In this document: positions 1 to 6,278 of the stretch, piece after piece
How positions within the stretch are numbered: the first letter of the stretch is position 1
How the letters are laid out: each line of letters opens with the position of its first letter
DNA from: an uncultured Lachnospiraceae bacterium
GTDB taxonomy: Bacteria; Bacillota; Clostridia; Lachnospirales; Lachnospiraceae
NCBI GenBank assembly: GCA_905236615.1
Contig: CAJORC010000182.1
Span: 1 to 6,278 of the forward strand
Reading direction: 5' to 3'
Length of the DNA stretch: 6,278 bases
Program-made: the position numbers and the translations under genes
Notes under the pieces: generated by a model
Databases searched by the model: none
Told to the model about the DNA's origin: nothing
What the model saw: the letters and a program-made list of their open reading frames with translations, nothing else

Positions 1-1
1 A

Positions 2-1192
2 TCGCTCGCCGGCGTTTACCGGACAGCAATGGACAGGGGATACAAAAAAGTCTATGGTATGATTCATGGCATACAGGGCTTTCTGGAAGGAAGATATATC
101 GACCTTTCTGAGCATATCCAGACAGGACTTGACGCCGAGCTTCTGAAAAGAACTCCCTCGGCATATCTGGGTTCATGCCGTTATAAGCTTCCCGGTATTC
201 ACAAGAATCAGGAACTTTATGACAAGATCTTCAAGATCCTTACCGACCTTGAGATCGACTGTTTCATTTACATAGGCGGAAACGATTCTATGGATACTAT
301 AAAGAAGCTTTCCGACTATGCTATCTATATCGAATCACCCATAAGATTCGTAGGATGCCCGAAGACGATCGATAACGATCTCGCTCTTACAGACCACACT
401 CCCGGTTACGGCTCTGCTGCAAAGTATATCGGTACTTCCGTTAAGGAGATCATCCGGGACAGCTGGAGTCTTGAGACCGAGCACGGACAGGTTATCGTAG
501 TTGAGGTTATGGGAAGAAATGCCGGCTGGCTCACAGGTGCTTCTGCTCTTTCAAAGGGTGAGGACTGTCAGGGTCCCGATGCTATCTATCTTCCTGAGCT
601 TCCTTTCGATGTTCCTACTTTTGTCGAGAAATGCCGTAAGCTCCTTGAGAAAAAAGCATCCATTGTTATCGCTGTTTCCGAAGGTATCAGAACCGCTGAC
701 GGCACTTACGTCAATGAGCTTGAAAACAACGTTGAGTACGTTGACGCATTCGGCCACAAACAGCTTACAGGAACAGCAAGATATCTCTGCAACGTTCTTT
801 CCAGAGAGATCGGCTGCAAAACAAGAGCCATCGAGCTTTCAACTCTTCAGAGAGCTGCAAGCCACTGCGCATCACGTGTTGATATACTCGAAGCATACGA
901 GGTCGGCGGTGCTGCAATGAAGGCTGCTGACGAGGGTGACAGTGGAAAGATGGTTGTTATCAACCGTATCTCCGACGATCCTTATCAGATGCACACCGAA
1001 GTTAAGGATGTTCACAAGATTGCCAACGACGAAAGACTTGTTCCGAGAGAATGGATCACAGAAGACGGAACTTATGTTACTGACGAGTTCATAACATACG
1101 TTCGTCCTCTTATTCAGGGTGACGTTTCTCCCGTAATGGTAGACGGTATTCCGAGACATCTTTACAGACCCGGATACGAAGAACTCTTATAA
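2..1192 (+). CDS. 6-phosphofructokinase, pyrophosphate-dependent type (5' truncated by window edge)
   Basis: Phosphorylates fructose-6-phosphate to fructose-1,6-bisphosphate, the committing step of glycolysis, in the cytoplasm. The open frame runs to the window edge: before the first ATG (29) it reads SLAGVYRTA, which matches the conserved N-terminal NA-S-L region of the family. The ATG at 29 is therefore internal and roughly 20 N-terminal residues are missing. The visible 396 residues show GGNDS (nt 275-289, visible residues 92-96), PKTIDND (nt 359-379, catalytic Asp at visible residue 124), MGRNAGW (from residue 170) and SEGI (around 224-227). ATP-dependent enzymes usually have GGDGS and PGTIDND. 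Here Asp replaces the second of those glycines and Lys the other, the known signature of pyrophosphate users, so PPi as phosphoryl donor is inferred and the reaction would be reversible. Tandem stops TAA TAG end the frame, followed by a terminator. It converges with the sucrose operon and is not part of it. Confidence 0.93.
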   Translation, partial: SLAGVYRTAMDRGYKKVYGMIHGIQGFLEGRYIDLSEHIQTGLDAELLKRTPSAYLGSCRYKLPGIHKNQELYDKIFKILTDLEIDCFIYIGGNDSMDTIKKLSDYAIYIESPIRFVGCPKTIDNDLALTDHTPGYGSAAKYIGTSVKEIIRDSWSLETEHGQVIVVEVMGRNAGWLTGASALSKGEDCQGPDAIYLPELPFDVPTFVEKCRKLLEKKASIVIAVSEGIRTADGTYVNELENNVEYVDAFGHKQLTGTARYLCNVLSREIGCKTRAIELSTLQRAASHCASRVDILEAYEVGGAAMKAADEGDSGKMVVINRISDDPYQMHTEVKDVHKIANDERLVPREWITEDGTYVTDEFITYVRPLIQGDVSPVMVDGIPRHLYRPGYEELL

Positions 1193-1206
1193 TAGTAAAA
1201 AAAATT

Positions 1207-1239
1207 AACGGAGGCTGAAATTTCAGTCTCCGTTTTTTT
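1207..1239. terminator. Bidirectional intrinsic terminator between convergent genes
   Basis: The arms 1207-1220 and 1221-1234 pair throughout, with a single G-T pair (1214 with 1227) and a tip of self-complementary AAATTT. On the plus strand seven T (1233-1239) follow the stem, serving the phosphofructokinase gene. On the minus strand eight A (1197-1204) become a U tract two bases after the stem, serving the MATE gene and the operon end. The stop codons lie only about 12 nt (phosphofructokinase TAA, to the stem) and 4 nt (MATE TGA, to the stem) away. Confidence 0.92.
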
Positions 1240-2588
1240 CATCCTTTTCCAAGTACTCCGTGTACCCATTTTCCGCTCTTAAACCTAAGGCTGAAAAATA
1301 CTGCCCTGAGACTCCAGTCGGCAAACATACCGATCCAGACTCCCATTGTTCCAAAGCCCATTACCCTTATCAAAAATGTTGCCAGAGTAACCCTGCAGAG
1401 CCACATCGTACATGTCGAAACTATCATTGAATATTTCACATCTCCTGCTGCCCTCATTCCATAGGCGATCACGAAAGACGGTGACCAGGTCAGCGGTTTT
1501 ACAATAGTAATCCAGCCCATCATATATATACAGAGTGCGGCACTTGCCTCTTCCATACCGCCGAGCAGGGTTACAGGTCTTGTCAGCGCATAAACAAAAA
1601 GGCATGAACTCAATATTGCAATGTAGGCCCATACTATCATTTTCCTGATATAATAGACCGCTTCATCCTTACGTCCCGCACCCAGACACTGTCCGACAAC
1701 CGTCATTAAGCCTGTTCCTATCGCAACTCCCGCAATTCCGTTGGCATTCTCCATAATATTCGTCATTGCCTGAGCTGCTACTGCAGCAGTCCCCAGCGTT
1801 GATACAGAAGACTGAATCGCAAGTTTTCCAAACTGGAACATGGAATTCTCTATACCGTTAGGAATTCCCAGCGACAGTATCCTTCCAATATTCTTCCTGT
1901 CAGGCCTGAAAGTCAGATAATCCCTTACGGAAATCTTCTGATCTTTTCTGTACAAGAGAATAAGAAGTACCACTGCCGAAAAAATCCTCGAAAAGCAGGT
2001 CGCGAGTGCGGCACCGAATACCCCCAGTCCAAATCCCCATATCATCAATGCATTACCCAGAATGTTTATGGAGTTTGACACTATGGCAACTATCATTGGA
2101 AGCCTTGTATTACCCTGAGCCCTGTATATTGCACTTCCCGCTGCCGCGAGAGATATTCCCGGATACGAAAGTGCCGTCAGGAAAAAGTAAATACCTGAAG
2201 CTTCCATTACATCGGCTTCAACGCTTCCAAAAATCAGTCTTAAAAGTTCAATCCTGAAAATCAGGCAGATAAGCATTAACAAGACCGATATTACCGTGGA
2301 TATCATCACCAGCTGTCTTGCTGCTTCCTCTGCCTTTTTATGGTTTTTCTGTCCTATGTAATTTGAGCAGATAATAACCCCGCCGGTTGCCATTGCATTA
2401 AAGGCCTGCACGACGAGGTTGTTTATCGAGTCCACCAGCGAAACGCCCGAAAGCGCCGCTGAACCGACGTTGCTTACCATCATGCTGTCCGCCATTCCCA
2501 TAAGGGAATTAAGCAGCTGCTCTGCTATTATCGGAAGCATCATCATAAGCAGCGTCTTATTGTCAAAAAGATGTTTCTTCTCAGTCAT
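1239..2588 (-). CDS. MATE family multidrug/metabolite efflux transporter
   Basis: Integral membrane exporter of the MatE fold, which in this family expels cationic drugs, dyes or metabolites in exchange for Na+ or H+; the substrate here is unknown. The 449-residue protein has the usual family length and about twelve hydrophobic helices in two similar halves. The duplication is visible in paired loop motifs: YIGQKN..KAEEAAR (about 77-91) matches QCLGAGRKDEA (300-310), and YRAQG (155-159) matches MRAAGD (378-383). I chose the ATG at 2586-2588, whose first base is the last base of the GH32 stop (TGATG). A GTG one codon earlier (2589-2591) would give a 4-nt overlap and 450 residues. The only Shine-Dalgarno-like stretch, AAAGGA at 2604-2609, is 12-15 nt away, which is long, so coupling to GH32 translation is likely. 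Last gene of the operon; its TGA abuts the terminator. Confidence 0.93.
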   Translation of the reverse strand: MTEKKHLFDNKTLLMMMLPIIAEQLLNSLMGMADSMMVSNVGSAALSGVSLVDSINNLVVQAFNAMATGGVIICSNYIGQKNHKKAEEAARQLVMISTVISVLLMLICLIFRIELLRLIFGSVEADVMEASGIYFFLTALSYPGISLAAAGSAIYRAQGNTRLPMIVAIVSNSINILGNALMIWGFGLGVFGAALATCFSRIFSAVVLLILLYRKDQKISVRDYLTFRPDRKNIGRILSLGIPNGIENSMFQFGKLAIQSSVSTLGTAAVAAQAMTNIMENANGIAGVAIGTGLMTVVGQCLGAGRKDEAVYYIRKMIVWAYIAILSSCLFVYALTRPVTLLGGMEEASAALCIYMMGWITIVKPLTWSPSFVIAYGMRAAGDVKYSMIVSTCTMWLCRVTLATFLIRVMGFGTMGVWIGMFADWSLRAVFFSLRFKSGKWVHGVLGKG

Positions 2589-4051
2589 CACACAACAAAA
2601 TCATCCTTTACGGCAGGATTCATTTCCCAGATACGTACCTTGCCGTTTCCTTTGAAATCAAAATATTTCTCTTCTTCAACAGGGAATACTCTGCTGCTGA
2701 AAACAATTTCTCCCTCATTAAAGAAGATTTCAACAGAACTTCTGTCTACAAATATCTCGATTTTATTCAGAGGATTTTCAAAAGATAATGTCCTCTCTTC
2801 TCCGAAGCCGGTATTAAATCTTCTGGTCATGCGGCTTCGGTCAGCATAAACCTCATTCTCATCCCTGTTATAATTAAACTTAAATCCACCCTTGCCATTT
2901 TCATTGGAGAAAAGTCTCAGGCTGAAATCATCAGACAGATTTGTTATCTCCATTTTGCAGCTTCTCGGAAGAATTCTGCTCTTTACATCTGCCTGTTCTC
3001 CCTTAAGGTTTTCAAGTCCCCTTAAAGGTTTCTGGATAAGCCGGCTGCCTTCAACAGCAAGCTCGCGCGCAATAGTCAGACATCCTGACCAGTTTTCTTC
3101 ATCCGTAGGATAAGCTGCATCCGGAAGTCCCATCCATCCCATCAGCACGGAATGTCTGTCAGAATAGCTTCCTTCACAGCACTGCGCCGCATAAAAGTCA
3201 AAGCCCTCATCCAAAAATCTGAAGCCCATATCAGGGATAAAGGTAAGGCTGTCATAATCCATTCTTCCGACAATATAACCGTTATGGTTCGTAACTTCTC
3301 CATGTCCCGGAAGCTTAATCCCCTGCGGACATAAGAAAAGAACATCCTTGTCGCCTATACGCTGAATGGATGGACACTCCCACATCGTTCCGAATTTTTC
3401 AAATCCCGGAACTTTCAGCTCGCCCGCAAAATGCCACTGTCCCTTTACGTCATCAGACTCATAAAGGATTCCGCATCCTCTGTTATCCTTTGTCTGGGCA
3501 CCAAGTAAAATAAAGTATTTCTTCTTTTCAGCATTATAAATAATCTTCGGATCTCTCTGATGCTCTGTATAGCCCTCCGATGGTCCGAACAGGGGCTTTT
3601 CCTGCTTTTCAGCTTCTCCGCTTTCCTCATCGAGCTTTGCCAGACAGGTATATGAACATCTTGTCCAGTCATCATCCCTGTGATTTCCAGTATAGAAAAG
3701 TTCAAGTCTGTCTGCAGTCGGAAGCGCAGTTCCCGAATAGACGCCCTTATTGTCAAATTCCGTATCGGGTTTAAGGAATACGCCCTTATTTTCCCAGCTT
3801 ACCATGTCTTCCGAAACAACATGATACCAGTATTTCAGCCCATGAAAGGCTCCCCAGGGACACCACTGATAAAAAAGATGCCAGTAGCCGTCATAATAGA
3901 CGAAGCCGTTAGGATCATTTAAAAGACCGGTTACCGGCTGCGTATGAAAACGCTGCCGGTAATCGGATTTTTTGATTGAGTCATAAAGACCCCTTATTTC
4001 TTCAGGGTCTTTAAGTACTCTGTATTTTTCTTCACGTGTAGGTTCTTTCAA
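2588..4051 (-). CDS. scrB: Sucrose-6-phosphate hydrolase (GH32 beta-fructosidase)
   Basis: Cleaves sucrose-6-phosphate to glucose-6-phosphate and fructose in the cytoplasm; no signal peptide is present. Numbered from the TTG at 4049-4051 (487 residues), the five-bladed propeller carries GLLNDPNG with nucleophile Asp46, HGLKYWYH (70-77, typical of bacterial sucrose-6-phosphate hydrolases), QRDPK with transition-state Asp167, WECP with acid/base Glu225, and DFYAAQ (285-290). The C-terminal beta-sandwich shows FVDRSSVEIF (434-443). All three catalytic residues are present and the length is normal. The frame stays open to a TTG at 4079-4081, which would overlap the PTS stop and add ten residues, but that start has no ribosome binding site. 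GAGGAG (4061-4066) sits 9 nt before the TTG at 4051, so I prefer that one. No ATG occurs before the catalytic region. The gene follows the PTS gene by 23 nt and overlaps the MATE gene. Intracellular beta-fructosidase on other short fructosides is the alternative. Confidence 0.93.
   Translation of the reverse strand: MKEPTREEKYRVLKDPEEIRGLYDSIKKSDYRQRFHTQPVTGLLNDPNGFVYYDGYWHLFYQWCPWGAFHGLKYWYHVVSEDMVSWENKGVFLKPDTEFDNKGVYSGTALPTADRLELFYTGNHRDDDWTRCSYTCLAKLDEESGEAEKQEKPLFGPSEGYTEHQRDPKIIYNAEKKKYFILLGAQTKDNRGCGILYESDDVKGQWHFAGELKVPGFEKFGTMWECPSIQRIGDKDVLFLCPQGIKLPGHGEVTNHNGYIVGRMDYDSLTFIPDMGFRFLDEGFDFYAAQCCEGSYSDRHSVLMGWMGLPDAAYPTDEENWSGCLTIARELAVEGSRLIQKPLRGLENLKGEQADVKSRILPRSCKMEITNLSDDFSLRLFSNENGKGGFKFNYNRDENEVYADRSRMTRRFNTGFGEERTLSFENPLNKIEIFVDRSSVEIFFNEGEIVFSSRVFPVEEEKYFDFKGNGKVRIWEMNPAVKDDFVV
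2604..2609 (-). promoter_or_regulatory. Weak or distant ribosome binding site for the MATE gene
   Basis: AAAGGA on the minus strand lies inside the last codons of GH32, 12 nt before the GTG and 15 nt before the ATG of the MATE gene. This is longer than the usual 5-10 nt, so initiation probably depends on ribosomes that have just finished GH32. Confidence 0.4.
3927..3966 (-). repeat. Strong imperfect inverted repeat inside the GH32 coding region
   Basis: Arms 3927-3942 and 3951-3966 pair around an 8-nt loop (3943-3950). In the minus-strand RNA the stem has 14 Watson-Crick pairs out of 16, mostly G-C, with an A-A mismatch (3939/3954) and an A-C mismatch (3930/3963). It lies about 85-125 nt into the GH32 message, coding for the residues just before NDPNG. 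No T tract follows, so it is not an ordinary terminator. Whether it has any function is unknown. Confidence 0.55.
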
Positions 4052-4060
4052 ATTGTAAAT

Positions 4061-4066
4061 CTCCTC
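4061..4066 (-). promoter_or_regulatory. Ribosome binding site that decides the GH32 start
   Basis: GAGGAG on the minus strand lies in the short gap after the PTS stop codon, with 9 nt (4052-4060) to the TTG at 4049-4051. It lies downstream of the other candidate TTG (4079-4081) and so cannot serve it. Confidence 0.75.
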
Positions 4067-4074
4067 AGACCTGA

Positions 4075-5988
4075 TTAGCAATCCGATGCTGTCTTAACAT
4101 CATCATAGTCATCGCTGTTTGTCAGCAGAACAACTACCATGTCAGAATAACCTGCATCTTTGATCTTCTTTCTGTCAAACTCAAGCAGTTTCTGGCCCTT
4201 CTTAACTTCCTCATCCTGAGATACGAAGCAATTGAACCCATCACCCTTCATCTTTACTGTGTCGATACCAACATGGATAAGAAGCTCCATATTTCCGGGG
4301 CCGCTTATTCCTACTGCATGCTTTGTATCGATTACAGTTGAAATCTTTCCGTCAAAAGGTGCATAAACAACATTATCGTCAGGCTTAATACCAACACCGA
4401 TTCCAAGTGCCCCTGAAGAAAATGCATCATCAGGAATCTCCTCGCTCTTTACAGCCTCTCCTTTTACAGGAGCAAGAACTGCATTTCCGCCTGCACGGAT
4501 AACAACCGGTGCTTCATATTCTGCAGCAGTTTCAGCAGCTGCTGTTGTTTCTGCTGCCGGAGCTTCCTCAACATCCTCTTTCCAGATAACTGTTGTAAGT
4601 ACGAATGCAATACCACCTGATATAAGAAGAAGTACTGCATAAACTCCTGCATTGTTTATTGTAAGGAAACCGGGGATACCGGTTACACCATAAGCTGTTG
4701 CACCGATACCTGTAACAGCTCCGAATATCGAACCGATCGCACCACCGATCATAGCGCATACAAAAGGTTTAAAGAAACGCATATTTACACCGAATATAGC
4801 AGGCTCTGTGATTCCGAGTGCAGCTGACATTGATGAAGGAACTGCGATAACCTTTGTCTTGTTTGCCTTAGCCTTAAGACCTACTGCAAGACATGCACCA
4901 AACTGTGCAAAGTTTGCTGCAGATGCTATAGGCATCCATGTGTTAAGACCAACGCTTGAAAGCATTCCTGCCTCAATAATGTTGTACATATGGTGAAGAC
5001 CCATTACAACGGTTACGGGATAAACCGCACCCATTATCATAGCTCCGAACGGGTTCCGGACAAGTACCTGTGCAAAAGAAAGCACATATGTCTCAAGTGT
5101 TGAGAAAATAGGTCCGATAATCGTAAATGTAACAAGTGCTGTAGAAAGCACAGTACAAAGCGGTGTTACGAAAAGGTCAATCATTTCAGGCACATGCTTG
5201 TGGAGCCACTGCTCTATCTTGCACATCAGGAAAACAGCTATGATAACCGGAATAACGTGTCCCTGATAACCCTGCCTGTTGATCTGCAGTAATACATAAT
5301 CTCCTATTTTTATATTTCCGAAAAGATACCACTTCTGGACAATTCCGTCCGTCACTCCAAAGAACGAATTAATGGCATCAGCTGAACCAACACTCCATCC
5401 GTTAAGAAGTGATGAATGAATCATTGAAAGGCCGATAACCGCGCCTAAGAAAATATTTCCGCCAAAAACTCTTGCTGCCGAGATTGCAACAATTACCGGA
5501 AGATAAGCGAAAGCCGTAGCCGAGATCATATCAAGGAATGCATACCAGTCACTGTTTGCAAATCCAAGTCCTTCGATCTTACCAAGAGCTTCTACAAGAC
5601 CCATCATAAGACCTGATGCAACGATCGCGGGCAGGATCGGTACGAAAACATCACCGAGCGCCTTAACCATTCTCTTGGGTAAAGGCTGCCTTGCTGCAGC
5701 TGCTGCTTTGACATCCTCTTTTGTAGCTGCTGTCATTCCTGTAATTGCAAGGAACTCCTCATAAACCTTATTAACCGTTCCTGTTCCGATGATAAGCTGA
5801 AGCTGACCGTTTGAATTGAAAAGTCCCTTTACACCTTCAACGTTTTCAAGAGCCTTTGCATCAACCTTTGAATTATCAGCTATTACCAGCCTCAGTCTTG
5901 TTGCACAATGAGCCGCACTGACAATGTTTTCCCGTCCTCCGAGATGACTGAAAATTTCCTCCGCACACTTATGGTAATCCAATGCCAT
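4075..5988 (-). CDS. scrA: PTS sucrose-family transporter, fused IIBCA
   Basis: Imports sugar across the cytoplasmic membrane while phosphorylating it with phosphate passed from HPr; sucrose to sucrose-6-phosphate is the likely reaction. Domains in order: IIB (1-80) with AHCATRLRL and phospho-Cys28; an Ala-rich linker (86-102); membrane domain IIC (about 108-469) with GLHH (330-333) and GITEPAIFG (392-400); a second Ala/Glu-rich linker (470-494); and a glucose-type IIA (495-637). In IIA, His572 (LLIHVGIDTV) is the phospho-site and His557 (TKHAVGI) its partner, with the 15-residue spacing seen between His75 and His90 of E. coli IIA-Glc. With all three domains complete it needs no separate IIA. 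Start ATG is fixed by AAGGAG 7 nt upstream; the stop is TAA. Sucrose over trehalose is inferred mainly from the GH32 gene directly downstream, as IIC domains of the two are close relatives. No internal frameshift. Confidence 0.94.
   Translation of the reverse strand: MALDYHKCAEEIFSHLGGRENIVSAAHCATRLRLVIADNSKVDAKALENVEGVKGLFNSNGQLQLIIGTGTVNKVYEEFLAITGMTAATKEDVKAAAAARQPLPKRMVKALGDVFVPILPAIVASGLMMGLVEALGKIEGLGFANSDWYAFLDMISATAFAYLPVIVAISAARVFGGNIFLGAVIGLSMIHSSLLNGWSVGSADAINSFFGVTDGIVQKWYLFGNIKIGDYVLLQINRQGYQGHVIPVIIAVFLMCKIEQWLHKHVPEMIDLFVTPLCTVLSTALVTFTIIGPIFSTLETYVLSFAQVLVRNPFGAMIMGAVYPVTVVMGLHHMYNIIEAGMLSSVGLNTWMPIASAANFAQFGACLAVGLKAKANKTKVIAVPSSMSAALGITEPAIFGVNMRFFKPFVCAMIGGAIGSIFGAVTGIGATAYGVTGIPGFLTINNAGVYAVLLLISGGIAFVLTTVIWKEDVEEAPAAETTAAAETAAEYEAPVVIRAGGNAVLAPVKGEAVKSEEIPDDAFSSGALGIGVGIKPDDNVVYAPFDGKISTVIDTKHAVGISGPGNMELLIHVGIDTVKMKGDGFNCFVSQDEEVKKGQKLLEFDRKKIKDAGYSDMVVVLLTNSDDYDDVKTASDC
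4507..4581 (-). repeat. Ala/Glu-rich low-complexity linker between IIC and IIA
   Basis: Residues 470-494 of the PTS protein are almost only Ala, Glu, Thr and Pro. The Ala codons form nested self-complementary GCA/GCT runs, including a perfect 12-bp palindrome (4533-4544) flanked by further pairing 7-mers at 4523-4529 and 4551-4557. It acts as a flexible hinge letting the IIA domain reach IIB. Confidence 0.6.
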
Positions 5989-5995
5989 AAAGATT

Positions 5996-6001
5996 CTCCT
6001 T
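5996..6001 (-). promoter_or_regulatory. Ribosome binding site of the PTS gene
   Basis: AAGGAG on the minus strand with 7 nt to the ATG at 5986-5988, near-ideal strength and spacing. It begins one base after the stop codon of the upstream HAD gene, which supports cotranscription. Confidence 0.85.
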
Positions 6002-6002
6002 C

Positions 6003-6278
6003 CTACTCTACAAGGTTTAATTGTTCGAAAGCTTTTGCAAGTCCGTCATTATCTACTGAATCACAGACCATGTCACACAGCTTCTTAAGATTTTCATTGC
6101 CATTTGCCATACAGACGCTATAACCGACAGTCTTTATCATTTCGAGGTCATTCATGCTGTCCCCGAAACCTATTGTATCTCCGATATCATATCCTAAAGC
6201 CTCGGCAACCCTGACAACAGCTCTGCCCTTATCGAACTTCCTGTTTATCAGTTCACCGTTAACACACTTATTCAGTTG
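6003..6278 (-). CDS. HAD superfamily (Cof-type) phosphatase, C-terminal part only
   Basis: The last 91 residues of a haloacid dehalogenase-type hydrolase enter from the right edge; the family is usually around 260-280 residues, so about two thirds, including the nucleophile motif DxDGT and the cap domain, lie outside. Visible are the motif III lysine (Lys17 of the fragment, in KFDKGRA) and motif IV GFGDSMND (fragment residues 37-44), whose acidic residues bind Mg2+, then the usual Cof-type ending DNDGLAKAF. Such enzymes dephosphorylate sugar phosphates, phosphorylated cofactors or similar small molecules; the substrate is not predictable from this part. The TAG stop is 14 nt before the PTS ATG, so it is probably the upstream partner in the same operon. 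A role in relieving sugar-phosphate build-up during PTS uptake is an inference only. Confidence 0.88.
   Translation of the reverse strand, partial: QLNKCVNGELINRKFDKGRAVVRVAEALGYDIGDTIGFGDSMNDLEMIKTVGYSVCMANGNENLKKLCDMVCDSVDNDGLAKAFEQLNLVE

Larger units (their letters stand above)
1239..6278 (-). other. Probable sucrose utilisation operon (HAD phosphatase, PTS IIBCA, GH32, MATE)
   Basis: Four minus-strand genes follow one another with gaps of 14 nt, 23 nt (preferred GH32 start) and an overlap, and no terminator or promoter-sized gap occurs between them. Only one terminator is seen, after the MATE gene. The promoter, any LacI-type repressor or antiterminator, and a fructokinase are not in the window; if present they lie further right or elsewhere. 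Confidence 0.8.

Noticed and set aside
29..31. ATG at 29 as the start of the phosphofructokinase gene
   Set aside because: The frame continues upstream to the edge with conserved family residues (SLAGVYRTA), so this Met is internal.
501..1159. Open frames within the phosphofructokinase gene (501-920 plus, 551-757 minus, 872-1159 minus)
   Set aside because: They lie entirely inside a well-conserved enzyme gene, have no recognisable domain and no convincing ribosome binding site.
2571..2849. Plus-strand frame across the GH32-MATE junction (also 2419-2655)
   Set aside because: Antisense to two clear genes; the translation is Ser/Phe-rich low-information sequence typical of a reverse-frame shadow.
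4668..4684. Short inverted repeat AACCGG / CCGGTT inside the PTS gene
   Set aside because: Only six base pairs and no tail; expected by chance in a coding region of this length.
5989..6002. Gap between the HAD and PTS genes as a promoter or antiterminator site
   Set aside because: Only 14 nt, taken up by the ribosome binding site; there is no room for a -35/-10 pair or an RNA antiterminator outside coding sequence.
5908..6123. Plus-strand 71-residue frame across the PTS start and HAD end
   Set aside because: Antisense to the conserved IIB and HAD coding sequences, with no family resemblance seen.
1..6278. CRISPR array, tRNA, insertion sequence or defence system
   Set aside because: No spaced direct repeats, tRNA-like folds, transposase or terminal inverted repeats were seen; nearly all bases belong to five ordinary metabolic or transport genes.

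Overview
The window looks like chromosomal DNA of a low-to-mid GC Gram-positive anaerobe, most likely a clostridium of the Lachnospiraceae type. This is inferred from protein style (a pyrophosphate-type phosphofructokinase with GGNDS and PKTIDND signatures, a sucrose-type PTS permease with its own IIA domain, strong AGGAG-type ribosome binding sites) and not from a database match. It is densely coding, with no RNA gene, CRISPR array, insertion sequence or prophage gene visible.

Layout. Positions 1-1192 on the plus strand hold the 3' part of a phosphofructokinase gene whose first codons lie before the window. Positions 1207-1239 hold one strong stem-loop with A and T tracts on either side, so it can end transcription from both directions. 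Everything to the right is on the minus strand and reads leftward as one tight gene series: the C-terminal third of a HAD (Cof-type) phosphatase (entering from the right edge, stop at 6003-6005), a 637-residue sucrose-family PTS permease with fused IIB, IIC and IIA domains, a cytoplasmic GH32 sucrose-6-phosphate hydrolase, and a 12-helix MATE-family exporter. Gaps are 14 nt (HAD to PTS), 23 nt with the preferred start (PTS to GH32), and an overlap at GH32 to MATE, so these four are very probably one operon whose promoter and any regulator lie to the right of the window.

How it works together. The PTS protein would import sucrose as sucrose-6-phosphate, and GH32 would split it to glucose-6-phosphate and fructose. 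The fructose needs a fructokinase that is not in the window. Fructose-6-phosphate formed from either half would feed the phosphofructokinase encoded on the other strand, which appears to use pyrophosphate. The roles of the HAD phosphatase and of the MATE exporter in this operon cannot be read from sequence; their co-location with sucrose genes is the least routine aspect of the region.

No previously undescribed system is evident. The points most worth a second look are the MATE gene translationally coupled to the sucrose hydrolase gene, a strong stem-loop inside the GH32 coding region near its 5' end, the non-ATG start of GH32, and the compact bidirectional terminator that abuts the MATE stop codon.
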